NCBI GenBank assembly: GCA_015499985.1
Contig: JAAAUF010000219.1
Coordinates: 24,270-45,747 of the forward strand
Length of the DNA: 21,478 nt
Reading direction: 5' to 3'
From: Haplosporangium gracile
Lineage: Eukaryota > Mortierellomycota > Mortierellomycetes > Mortierellales > Mortierellaceae
Shown here piece by piece: positions 1-8,419 of this stretch. Below the pieces are notes generated by a model. It had not been told where the DNA came from and did no database searches. It saw only the letters and a list, made by a program, of their open reading frames with translations. Made by a program: the position numbers and the translations under genes. Every line of letters starts with the position of its first letter. Position 1 is the first letter of the stretch.

Positions 1-167
1 CGGAGGCATAGTTTGTGAAATGCCAAGCATGCCTGTGTGTCTTTTCTTTTTTCATTTTCGCTCATAACGCTAAGCTTGCTGAACCCGAAAATGAAAAAAA
101 AATAAAAAATAAAAAATAACCCCTTTCTCGCGAAAGAGCTAGCCACCGTCATCGCCTGGTTGTTCCC

Positions 168-177
168 AACCAATCAG
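168..177 (+). promoter_or_regulatory. CCAAT box, candidate distal promoter element
   Basis: The sequence AACCAATCAG matches the CCAAT-box consensus bound by the HAP/NF-Y complex. It lies about 1.17 kb upstream of the first receptor gene's start codon and about 470 bp upstream of the pyrimidine-rich leader where transcription may begin. The rest of 1-640 holds only AT-rich simple sequence (A-rich repeats at 90-118, TTGCTTGCC-like repeats at 299-320) and no believable gene. A minus-strand open frame at 197-661 lacks homology features and looks like chance. That this element drives the gene is an inference. Confidence 0.3.
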
Positions 178-640
178 GACGAGACTTGGACAGTGTTCAG
201 GTCCAAAATCGCTTATTGCTTTTTCCCTCTTCAGAAGGGAATGGTAAAGGGCGGTGTTTCAATCTTCGCGAAGCTAATGGGGATGATGCCTCCCTTTCCT
301 TGCTTGCCTTGCTTGCCTTGAACCTTGAATCATTGGTGACTCGTTTATTCCGCTCGGAATAAAGATAGACGCGGCTGCTGGGTTGGCTGAAAGGAAGGAG
401 AAGGAGACTGAAGAAGTGCCTGTCTCGCTGGCTGTTGCTGTTGAAGGTGAAAAAAAATATTTTTTTTGCTTTTACCCCTTTATCGATGTCCACGCGCCAG
501 GCACGACGCAGGGGATAAAGGAACATGATGGATGGTACGGTACGATACAATGAGAGAGAACATTCAGCCCGCCCTTCTTGGGCCCTTGTCCTAACAAGGC
601 AAAGCACAAAACAGTTCCGCCTCAGTGTATCATCGACCAC

Positions 641-1345
641 ACTTTGGGACCAATGGGCCACCCTCTCTCATTCTCTCTCGTCTTTTCTTTGTTGTCCCGT
701 CCACACTCACTCCTCTTCTCCCATCTCTTTTCTCCACTCTTTCACACCTTCACCTCCTCAGCCTGTCCTCACCTACACTCGACAACCACTTTCTCCCTTC
801 TCACTCACTCTCTCCTTCCCTCTGACACCTCGCTTTCACAATAGAGTGATCCCCTTGCCTTCCTCTCTTCTCTTCCCTTCCTCCTTTTCCTTCCCTTCCC
901 TCCCTTCCTTCCCTTCCTTCCCTTCCTTCCCTTCCTTCTCATCCCTTTTCCTACCTTTGCCTAATCATTTTTTAATCCCTCTCAATCATCTTTCAATCTC
1001 TTCTTCGAGGCTTACCTTCCTCTCAGCCCCTCCATTCCTTTCTGTCTGCCTGACTCAACGCTCAGTCAAAAGAGCTGGCCCCCTGCTTGTTGCACTCTCA
1101 GACCAAGCAAAAAAAAAAAAAAAAGAGCGCTCACTGCTCCTTCGCCCCTTTTTTTCCCTTAACATCGATCATCACCCCCCTTTGTTTTCCTCTTTCTCTC
1201 TTTAGCCTATCTGTCAGTTATTAGCCCCCTACCCTTCACTTCACCTGTCATTCCATCCACCTCTACAGCGTGATACTTTCACTCTCGATCCCCCTTCTCT
1301 TCCTCGTCCTCCTCTTCTTTCTTTACTTTCTTATACCCATCCATA
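641..1345 (+). promoter_or_regulatory. Long pyrimidine-rich leader of first receptor gene
   Basis: About 700 bp are strongly C/T-biased on the coding strand. They include a CCTTC-type microsatellite (about 880-940), short C/T blocks throughout, and one 14-15 base A run near 1109. Similar C/T tracts precede the start codons of the second receptor, ALAS, the 812-aa protein and the 7TM gene. Polypyrimidine tracts next to transcription starts are a known feature of many fungal promoters. Open frames through this block are low-complexity artefacts. The exact transcription start cannot be read from the sequence. Confidence 0.45.
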
Positions 1346-3008
1346 ATGAACCCTTCCTACTCGGTAGCGAGACGCCGCATATGTTCAGCGCCTCAGTTCC
1401 AGCAGACCCTAAACTACCAACAAAAACGACCTTCAGTAAGGGCGATAGTGAGTCGAACTACGATAGCAACAGCAAGGACGACGATACTTTTCTTAGTTTT
1501 GTGCTTGCCATTCTTATCCACAATCTCAGCTGCCATCACCTGCGCTCTCCCAGCAGGAGGAACCTACAAGGCCGGCGACGGCGTCGTCCTAGACTGGGGC
1601 TCCGACGGAAACTCTCCCGTTGTCAAGGACATCATCTCGGTCAACGGTACACTTTACTGCAACAGTGGCATCGTCAAGGTGGTCGAGTTCCCTATCCCTT
1701 CTCTCACAGGAGCATATAACTATACACTGCCCAGCGTGGGCAATGCAACGACTGTCGGGGGCACTGATGGAGAATGTGCTGGAAATGCCTTTCATATGGA
1801 GTACTCGGGAATGGCAAACGGGTTTCTGGGGATATCGAAAATCCCGTGGGGTCCTGTCCAGTGCGGGACGATTACTATCTTGCCTGCGCCCAATGGAACT
1901 GTTACGACGACGACTACGACTATGTCTTCGACAACTACACCTACCTCGACGCCTGACGATAAAAGCAGTGGGGGACTCTCGACGACCATTATTGTTGTCG
2001 TTGCAGTGGTATGTATTTTTTTGCTACTTGTTATGCGTGCAAGTCTAGTCTCATTCTGTGGTTATCCTTTTCATCTTTGTTGCCCCTGGTTCATCTACAC
2101 TAGTATGGTGTGGTGTAAGCAATGAGAAGGAGAGAAAGAAAGAAAGAAAGAAAAGGCGAAATTGAGCCGCACATTACATTGGTCGATCGAAAGAGAGCTT
2201 CCCTGAAATAATATCGATCGGATCAAAACAAAGCAAAGTAAATGCCTCTTGCTTCCAAACAATTAACTTACCTACTGTCTTTTATTTCTGCGCACGTTTG
2301 GGCTCTGGTTTCCTCTCGCCTCTTTCTATATTTCCTTTATTAGGTCGCCGCTGTGGTAGTGACTCTATCGATTGTTGCAATAGTCGTTTGCTTACGCAGG
2401 AAGAGACGCCAGCGCAAGTTGAACAATGCCTTTATGCCCTGGAACGCAAACAACAACAACAACAACGCTAGCGGGATCAATCACAGTAACAATCGATTCT
2501 CAAAGATCTCCAACATGGACGATGGCCTCGGTTCGGAATCTCCTGAAGGGGCGTCTGGGTCAGCAGCCGGGACTAATAGGATGAGCGGTATCACGGCTGT
2601 AGGGGCAGGAGGATCAACAGTAGGAGGAGCAGGAAATGGTTATCCACTCAAACCTGCTCGTCCCCCACGGCCCCAGACTCCGCTCAGTCTGAATTACTTT
2701 GGAAATGAAGCGGATTATGGCAACTATGGATACCAACAACAAGAACTCCTTGACCAACAGCAGCAACAGCAAGGGCAGCAAGGGTTCCAGCAGGGATATG
2801 AGAGTTATGATGAGGTGGACGCCTACTACAACCCTTATTATGCCTCGGGAGTCACAGCTGCAACAACTGCCGCTATGGACCATAACACTCTTTCGTACTA
2901 TAGTCAAGCGTCAGGCAGCGGTACGGTGGCAGCAGGAGCCCATGGATCTCCGTACGGAGCTCAGGATCCCTACTTGAGCTCATCAGACCTCTACCTCCAT
3001 CAACAGAT

Positions 3009-3065
<57 letters not shown>

Positions 3066-3348
3066 GCCACTGCCGCACGGATACATCCCACCACCACCAA
3101 CTATCCCACTCCCACCATTGACGCCACCACCACCACGGAATTCTGGGCTTAACTCTCTTCCAATTGTCACCTTTGCAGCACGGAATCCAGCCGGCACGCC
3201 TGCTAAAGGTCAGGACTCTGGCCCACTTGGTTCTTCGCCAAATCGTGGACCTCAAGTCGTGAGGGAGGAGATGGGACGGAAGGAGGCTGAGGCGGATGAC
3301 GTGCCACTACAGGAAGTTACCTCTAACTGCAAAGTAGAAGTAGCCTAA
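1346..3348 (+). CDS. Kre9/Knh1-like single-pass membrane protein 1 (two exons)
   Basis: CDS is join(1346..2008,2344..3348), 555 aa. The start has A at -3 and no other in-frame ATG precedes the hydrophobic segment. Residues 1-44 are an unusually long basic leader. Residues 45-63 (TTILFLVLCLPFLSTISAA) are a signal peptide core or signal anchor. Residues 64-178 form a beta-rich ectodomain opening ITCALPAGGTYKAGDGV, resembling Pfam Kre9/Knh1 N-terminal domains of fungal cell-wall proteins, with Cys at 66, 105, 144 and 173 and several NxT/S glycosylation sites. Residues 184-203 are a Thr-rich stalk. Residues about 213-237 are the membrane helix, followed by RRKRRQRK as stop-transfer. The roughly 310-residue tail is rich in Asn, Gln, Gly and Tyr, with PLKPAR at 322-327 and 19 consecutive Gln encoded at 3010-3066. 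The 335-bp intron is phase 0 (GTATGT...TTAG) and interrupts the membrane-helix codons. The layout resembles Wsc/Mid2-type wall sensors or adhesins. That role is inferred and no enzymatic domain is seen. It is paralogous to the gene at 5474. Confidence 0.85.
2009..2343 (+). other. Intron within transmembrane-helix codons of membrane protein 1
   Basis: The donor is GTATGT at 2009, the acceptor is TTAG ending at 2343, and there is a CTAAC-like branch candidate (TTAAC) near 2263. Splicing is phase 0, joins ...TTIIVVVAV to VAAVVVTLSIV, and restores a continuous hydrophobic helix ending in RRKRRQRK. This is strong internal evidence for the junction. The intron contains a short GAAA repeat (about 2133-2155). 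Exon 1 remains open for 38 codons into the intron before a stop at 2123-2125. Confidence 0.88.
3010..3066 (+). repeat. CAA trinucleotide repeat encoding poly-Gln
   Basis: Eighteen CAA codons and one CAG are in frame inside the cytoplasmic tail of membrane protein 1, directly followed by a Pro-rich stretch. The near purity of the CAA array suggests recent slippage and likely length polymorphism between strains. Confidence 0.95.
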
Positions 3349-3367
3349 ACTACCATCAACTACCGGT

Positions 3368-3373
3368 AATAAA
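3368..3373 (+). terminator. AATAAA poly(A) signal candidate
   Basis: AATAAA lies 19 bp after the stop codon of membrane protein 1. This is close for a fungal 3' UTR, so cleavage may use a later site. T-rich sequence follows at about 3387-3402. Confidence 0.35.
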
Positions 3374-4087
3374 ACCCCCGGTATCGTTTTTTTTTCTTTC
3401 TAGTGGACCTTGGCAAAGGGAAAGACAAACACTGTCAATTTAAATGAGATTATTGAGTAAATACATGGAATTGAGATAATGTAAACAAAATCCGACCACT
3501 TTTTCTGGTCGAAAACAGAGAAAGGGGTAGTGAGAGATGAGCGCGTCTACTTTGCTCTCCTCGTCCTCCTAAACATGAACACCAGAAATAACCAATGTCG
3601 AATGTGAACGATAGATAGTTCAAGAAAACTGTCTGTCATCAAAAAGAAAAAACTGTGGATGGTCTCAACGTGTTCAATTATTACCAGTCTCAGCCGTAGA
3701 TTTACCTTCATATGACAGTCTTCGTATAGTCTCACTCATGCATCCAAGAGAAAAACGACTTTGTAGAGTGCTTTGACGATCTCGTATGCATTTTGACTGT
3801 GCGACATTGTCTTCTTTATGTACTGCGAATTACCATTCATATGGGAGATAGTGACGAGGACCAACTCACATTTATGAGCACGGCCAAATGTTTTGTCAAT
3901 TGCCAACTTGGCAAGGCAACACAACAGCCCTAAAACTGCAGCAACGACCACAACTTGTTCACACCCTTCAACCCCGAGCACTTGAAGGTTCAAAAGGGCC
4001 TCTCAACCGACCGGCCTTGACTGTTGTTGCTGTTAACCTATCCACGGCCCTTTTTCATTTATTTTTTTTTCACTAGGCGCTCTCAAC

Positions 4088-4110
4088 TTTTTTTTTTTTT
4101 TTTTTTTTTT
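4088..4110 (+). repeat. Poly-T run
   Basis: This is an uninterrupted run of 23 T in intergenic DNA. On the minus strand it is a poly-A run, which can mark an old retroposed tail or simple slippage. No retroelement sequence is visible beside it. Confidence 0.9.
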
Positions 4111-5063
4111 GGTTGACTGTAATTTATTTGAACCGTTTTTGTGGTCACAAACAAGCAAACACAAACACAATTGGGTGGCTCTTCATGACGGGAATGCGAA
4201 AAGGAAAAGGGAAGCAGGGTCCCCGACTGACCTGACCGCGCCAAGATGGAACTAAAACACAAAAACGGCGTTACGCGAGTGGCAATAAATGAAACTGTTA
4301 AAAATAAAAAATAAAAAATAAAAAAGAGAAAGAGGCGCGAGGTGTGTGATTCGAGAAAAAATGAGACGAGATTATAAGAATGACAAAGCTAAAAGCTTTC
4401 GTGTGCTTGCTGCTGTTGTTTTCGTGTGCCTGATACTGCTTTCGTAAAGAAGAGCAGCAAAGTGGAAGAAGAGGAAAGAACAAAGCGAAAGAAACACATG
4501 TGTGTAGAGAGTGGTTGCATCTTTGGAGCCCAGGTAGTTTTCGATGAGTAGAACGAAGAAGAAGGGAAGAAAGAGTGACCACGGCTGTTGCGTGCTTATT
4601 ATTTTCTTTGGTATCTTGATTTGTTCCTTCTCAATTGCTTCTGCCTTCCTTCACGAATACGAAAGCATTTGGCGAGTACTCTTCGATACAAGGCAGTTTC
4701 ATCCGCGTGCCCTGTAGTGAGTGATTTGACACGAGACACACATGCACCGGTATGCATGCGCCTTTTCTTTCGCCGAGGTAGCTGTCGGGAGAAAAACCAA
4801 ATGCAGAGGACGATAGATGACGGTGTTGGGGTTGATATGAGAATGAGATTGAACATCACCACGCGAAAGTGCTCACCCGTTCTTTATTGCATCGAAAAAA
4901 ATAAAATTTTCGCTCTCACGATCCAAAGACATGAATGCTTTAGTCTTGTTTCGCAATGTTAAATCGTTAACCGTCAACAACAATAAGCGGCAGACACACA
5001 AGCGCGACCATCCACAATGTTGTCTGTTCGTCAACGCCCCGTCTGTTGTGAAGTCGAAAAAGA

Positions 5064-5064
5064 G

Positions 5065-5096
<32 letters not shown>
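5064..5096 (+). repeat. GTT trinucleotide microsatellite
   Basis: Eleven tandem GTT units lie about 380 bp upstream of the second receptor's start codon. This is non-coding and a likely polymorphic marker. Confidence 0.95.
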
Positions 5097-5240
5097 GGGT
5101 CGGCTCACATCCTTCATTGAATCACTAGTCTCCTTGCCTTGCCCTTAGCCTCAACCTTTATTATTTGCCATTTTGTCAATGCCGTACATGCTTGCCCTGC
5201 GCATTCATAAGAGCGACCGTTGAACGTCATATGTGATGTC

Positions 5241-5473
5241 GGCCCTCCCCCTCTTTCCTCCTCTTTCGTTTTCTTTTTCTTGTTTCTTGTTTTTTGTTGC
5301 CCTCTCCTTCAGGTCCTTTTTTTTTGTCACCTCCCCTCCCTCCTCTCCCTTCTCACATTCCGGCATTAATCCTCCACTCCCTAATGACCTCCCACTAATT
5401 AATACCCTTATCGCAACTAACAAGCGCAACCAACAAGCAGCAGCAAACCTTTCATATACAACCAAACACAAAA
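5241..5473 (+). promoter_or_regulatory. Pyrimidine-rich leader of second receptor gene
   Basis: The coding strand is strongly C/T-rich from about 5243 to 5400 and then becomes A/C-rich (CAACAAGCAGCAGC, ACCAAACACAAAA) immediately before the ATG. A/C-rich sequence just before the start codon is typical of fungal 5' UTR ends. The same C/T-then-AC arrangement precedes ALAS. Confidence 0.45.
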
Positions 5474-7294
5474 ATGCGACCACAATCTCTTACCTTCCTC
5501 CCCCTCTCCTCCACCATCTTCCTCCTCCTCGCCCTAACAACAACCCCCACCCTCACACAAGCATCCATCACCTGCGACTCCCCCACTTCCGGAACAACCG
5601 TCAAACCCGGAGACTCTTTGACCTTCCAATGGGGCGACTCAGGTTCCTTCCCTAAATCCGCAGACGTCTACTCTGCCGACGCCACCGTCTCCTGTTCCTC
5701 TGGTTCCCAAATCACGAAAGTTTCGGGTATTACAAACGGACAAGGGTGGACGGTGCCCAAAAACGTGTTGGATACGTGTGAGGGAGGCGGGCTGGAGGTG
5801 CAGTTGTCCGGGTCGCATTATGATATGTTCCATTGGACGCACTGGTATTCTTTTGAGGCCAGTTGTGGGAGCGTCGAGGTTGAGCCGCAGCCTGTTACTA
5901 CGACGACTACGACGACGACTACCACTACTACAACAATTACCACGAGCGTTGCGCCGGTGACGACTACTACGACTGCCACTGTTACAACACCCACACTGTC
6001 AACCGCGACGCTCACTGCCGCGCCCACCTCTACAGTCAACGGAACCCTCTCCGATGTCCTCCCTCCAACCGCACCCGGACTCAACCCACAAGCGACACCC
6101 AACCCCATCGACCCATCCTCTCCATCCTCCACATCCTCATCCTCTTCATCCTCTTCGGATTCCTCTTCCAAATCCGGTGGTGGCCCCACAAAGGCAGCCC
6201 TAGGAGCCTTGGGAGCCGTCGGCGGGCTCGCAACACTCGCAGTCCTGATCTTTGGATTTGTCCTCGTCAAACGCCGGCAACGCCGTCGCGCTCGCGAGCA
6301 GCGCTGGATGGATTATAATTATCCTAGCGCATCCATGTCTGACCGCAAGGGCTCTGGCGGCTTCGGTGGCAGCAATAACGGTGGGAACGATTACACGTTC
6401 AGCGGTGGTGTTGGTTCGGGAGCAGGTGGGGCAGCGGGTCTGTCGTACCTCGATGACCAGCACGACGGGTACACTGCCTATCACAAACCTGATACCACTT
6501 CTTCTGCATCCCACCACGTCCAGTCAACAGAATACGTGATCCCACAACCCGCACCCCCTGCAGATCAGAACAATGATGACGACAACCAACAACAACACGA
6601 GATGTCGATGCTGCCTGCACCTGCACGGCCTGCAAGGACTTATCAGGGGAATTTTGACGACTCCACTACTCCCTGGGACGGTCAATTCGGATACCCCCAA
6701 CCTTACCCATCACAGCAACAAGGGGACGCTGACGCAAATGTGGATCTGGGGTATGAGTATATCCAGGACTACATCCCCTTCGACCCCACATACCAACAGG
6801 ACATGAACAACACCAATGATAAGAGACAGCTGTCAATGCGAGCGAGCAGCCAACTGCCCGCAGACCTGGAATACTTTGCCCGACTCCGCGAAGCCTCCTG
6901 GCCCGTGCCTCCTATCTCCCCCACACGCCGCTCTCATTACCAACAACAGTCGACCGCCACGCTGACAACCGGACAGAAGCCATCAAGCAGCCCCACCCAG
7001 ATGCCATACCTGATCCCTTTGACAAGGACCTTATCCCACTCCGGCGCACACCAGTACGATGGCGGCGCCACCGGTACTTCCTCATCTCGTCGCCGAGGTG
7101 ATGCTGATGCTGCTACCGCTGCTTCTACTGGTGGCGAGGATCAGCTCTTAGCCTTGAATGGAAACAGTGCTGATATTCATATTGATATTGTTGGTAATAG
7201 TAATGGTGGTGGTAATATGAGTACGGCAGCAGCGGCTGCTGCTGCTGATCAGCATAGGCTGTTGTCGATGCGATATGGCTTTGAGAATGCATGA
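5474..7294 (+). CDS. Kre9/Knh1-like single-pass membrane protein 2
   Basis: Single exon, 606 aa. The start (CACAAAAATGCG, A at -3) begins a clean signal peptide (residues 1-30, ending LTQA). Residues 31-137 form the ectodomain opening SITCDSPTSGTTVKPGDSLT, a Kre9/Knh1-like pattern, with Cys at 34, 74, 102 and 131 matching the four Cys of the upstream paralogue. Residues 141-187 are a Thr-rich stalk that is probably O-mannosylated, followed by a Pro/Ser-rich stretch with ten consecutive Ser around 219-228. The membrane helix spans about 241-265, with KRRQRRRAR as stop-transfer. The roughly 330-residue cytoplasmic tail is low-complexity and Gly/Asn/Gln/Tyr-rich, with PARPAR at 383-388, MDYNYP near the membrane and an Ala run near the C-terminus. 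The protein probably sits in the plasma membrane with its outer part in the wall. A sensor or adhesin role is inferred from architecture only. The paralogue lies 2.1 kb upstream on the same strand. Confidence 0.88.
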   Translation: MRPQSLTFLPLSSTIFLLLALTTTPTLTQASITCDSPTSGTTVKPGDSLTFQWGDSGSFPKSADVYSADATVSCSSGSQITKVSGITNGQGWTVPKNVLDTCEGGGLEVQLSGSHYDMFHWTHWYSFEASCGSVEVEPQPVTTTTTTTTTTTTTITTSVAPVTTTTTATVTTPTLSTATLTAAPTSTVNGTLSDVLPPTAPGLNPQATPNPIDPSSPSSTSSSSSSSSDSSSKSGGGPTKAALGALGAVGGLATLAVLIFGFVLVKRRQRRRAREQRWMDYNYPSASMSDRKGSGGFGGSNNGGNDYTFSGGVGSGAGGAAGLSYLDDQHDGYTAYHKPDTTSSASHHVQSTEYVIPQPAPPADQNNDDDNQQQHEMSMLPAPARPARTYQGNFDDSTTPWDGQFGYPQPYPSQQQGDADANVDLGYEYIQDYIPFDPTYQQDMNNTNDKRQLSMRASSQLPADLEYFARLREASWPVPPISPTRRSHYQQQSTATLTTGQKPSSSPTQMPYLIPLTRTLSHSGAHQYDGGATGTSSSRRRGDADAATAASTGGEDQLLALNGNSADIHIDIVGNSNGGGNMSTAAAAAAADQHRLLSMRYGFENA

Positions 7295-7312
7295 AAGCCT
7301 AAGGCTGGGGCC

Positions 7313-7318
7313 AATAAA
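7313..7318 (+). terminator. AATAAA poly(A) signal candidate
   Basis: AATAAA lies 18 bp downstream of the stop of membrane protein 2, in the 62-bp gap before the stop codon of the convergent homeobox gene. The 3' UTRs of the two genes must therefore overlap. Confidence 0.4.
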
Positions 7319-7356
7319 GGTAGCAATATTTGATGACTATGCTTTGACTTGTTTTA

Positions 7357-7959
7357 CTAATGAAGGTGCCGTCTGCGATAATTTGTAAACCAATTGTTGA
7401 GCTGTCGCTCCGAGATCGATGCCTTCTCGCACAACTCGGCCTTTTCCTCCTTTGTTGGGAACGGGTTTGAGGTATGGTAGTCGATCCAGTTCTTGAGCAC
7501 ACTGGTGTAGTGAGTCTTGAGCTTGCGACGTGCCTGGTGTCGACCTTTCGCAGTAGTCATATCGTCGCCGATATCGTCAGAAACCTCGTTTGTTGACATT
7601 CCATCCTGAGTTCCACCAACGACTGTCGTCCGCTTGAGCATCGAAACTTTCTTCAAGCATAGATCTCGGTGTATCGAATTCAACGACCGAGCGCCCTGAA
7701 ACAGTGTCGCATCGTTCGTATCCATGTGAGAAGGTCTTGCTCGCTGTACCTCTTCAAGACAGGCGGTGAATCTCTTCCTGTTGGACAGGACTCCTTGGAC
7801 GGTCATGGCTCCGTCCAAAACTCTGAAGATCGCGAAAAGATAACCGACTTGCCGGAAAAGAGGAGAAGATGAGCACATCTCGAGATTGGGTAGGCGAGGC
7901 GAAGAGGACTCGTGCTGTTTTTGTTTGTGAAGCGGGATCTTGGGCTTGGGAAAGAGCAT
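7357..7959 (-). CDS. TALE-class homeodomain protein
   Basis: The call is 200 aa, starting at the first in-frame ATG (7959) in a good context (CCCACCATG). The frame is open further upstream to about 8025, so an extra 5' exon is possible. Residues about 139-200 are a homeodomain: a basic N-terminal arm (GRHQARRK), helix 1 around VLKNWIDYH, the three-residue loop extension as NPFPT (TALE consensus NPYPT), helix 2 EEKAELCEKAS and recognition helix ERQLNNWFTNYRRR. The invariant W190, F191, N193 and R195 are present. The protein stops three residues after the RRR, so there is no C-terminal extension. Residues 1-138 match no recognised MEIS, KNOX or HD1-partner domain; residues 36-75 look helical. 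TALE factors bind DNA in the nucleus, and in fungi they include mating-type HD1 proteins. A mating role is not supported by the neighbours here. Confidence 0.82.
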   Translation of the reverse strand: MLFPKPKIPLHKQKQHESSSPRLPNLEMCSSSPLFRQVGYLFAIFRVLDGAMTVQGVLSNRKRFTACLEEVQRARPSHMDTNDATLFQGARSLNSIHRDLCLKKVSMLKRTTVVGGTQDGMSTNEVSDDIGDDMTTAKGRHQARRKLKTHYTSVLKNWIDYHTSNPFPTKEEKAELCEKASISERQLNNWFTNYRRRHLH

Positions 7960-8068
7960 GGTGGGAAGATTGTAAGAAGGTAAGGAGCAAAAGTGCACGT
8001 TGATGAGAAACCGAGATACTTCCACGGGGTGCGGTGAGACTGTTTGATCGCTTGAAACTATCTTTTAC

Positions 8069-8209
8069 AATCACTGAGACCAAGTCCTTCACATCGCCCA
8101 CCATCAGTGTGACATTGTGACAGTAGGTGATAAATGAACTTTCTGCCACAATAATTTCGTCACCAATCACAACTTCAAAATGCATCCCATCGTTCTTACC
8201 TTTGGGTTC
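8069..8209 (-). other. Candidate unassigned coding exon upstream of homeobox gene
   Basis: Reading down the minus strand, a CCGTAG acceptor (8210) is followed by 47 open codons to a possible phase-0 donor GTAAAAG at 8068. The peptide starts EPKGKNDGMHFEVVIGDE and continues with alternating hydrophobic beta-like segments and an acidic GDVKDL stretch, which looks like real protein. Joining it in phase to the homeobox frame (acceptor CCCAAG near 7947) would add it as an N-terminal exon. The alternative is an exon of a separate or decayed gene. It also has its own ATG (8185). No family was recognised. Confidence 0.35.
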
Positions 8210-8419
8210 CTACGGCAAACCTGCTGTTTCTTGTTCGACGCACTGGATTCGGGGCACCAGCGCCCATGAGGAGCATTCGTTCCATCAGACAAGTCTCTCT
8301 CCCTTTTTGACCCTGCGGCCGCCTTCCGAGAAGAGCATAAGGAAGAGTCTAGAGGACCGAGAGTGATAGAACATACTACAGCAGCAACTGCAACACAACA
8401 CCACTGCCGCGCCATTCTG

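Larger units (their letters stand above)
3374..5240. other. Intergenic stretch between the two receptor genes, no gene seen
   Basis: About 1.9 kb lie between the paralogues. Contents are a 23-base T run (4088-4110), an AAAAAT-type repeat (4299-4325) and a GTT microsatellite (5064-5096). Open frames on both strands are short, most lack an ATG, and none has recognisable domains. A minus-strand frame at 3736-3993 and a 28-codon ATG frame at 4361-4447 are the least implausible but are unsupported. Confidence 0.6.

Noticed and set aside
197..661. 154-codon minus-strand open frame at the left end
   Set aside because: Low-complexity, no domain, lies in the promoter of the first receptor gene; likely chance.
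525..1205. 226-codon plus-strand open frame before the first receptor
   Set aside because: It is a translation of the C/T-rich tract (Ser/Pro/Phe/Leu runs) and has no independent protein features.
3736..3993. 85-codon minus-strand frame between the receptors
   Set aside because: Some protein-like stretches but no family, no good start context and no splice partners.
4361..4447. 28-codon ATG frame with a hydrophobic end (MRRDYKNDKAKSFRVLAAVV...)
   Set aside because: Could be a tiny membrane peptide, but there is no conservation or expression evidence and such frames arise by chance.
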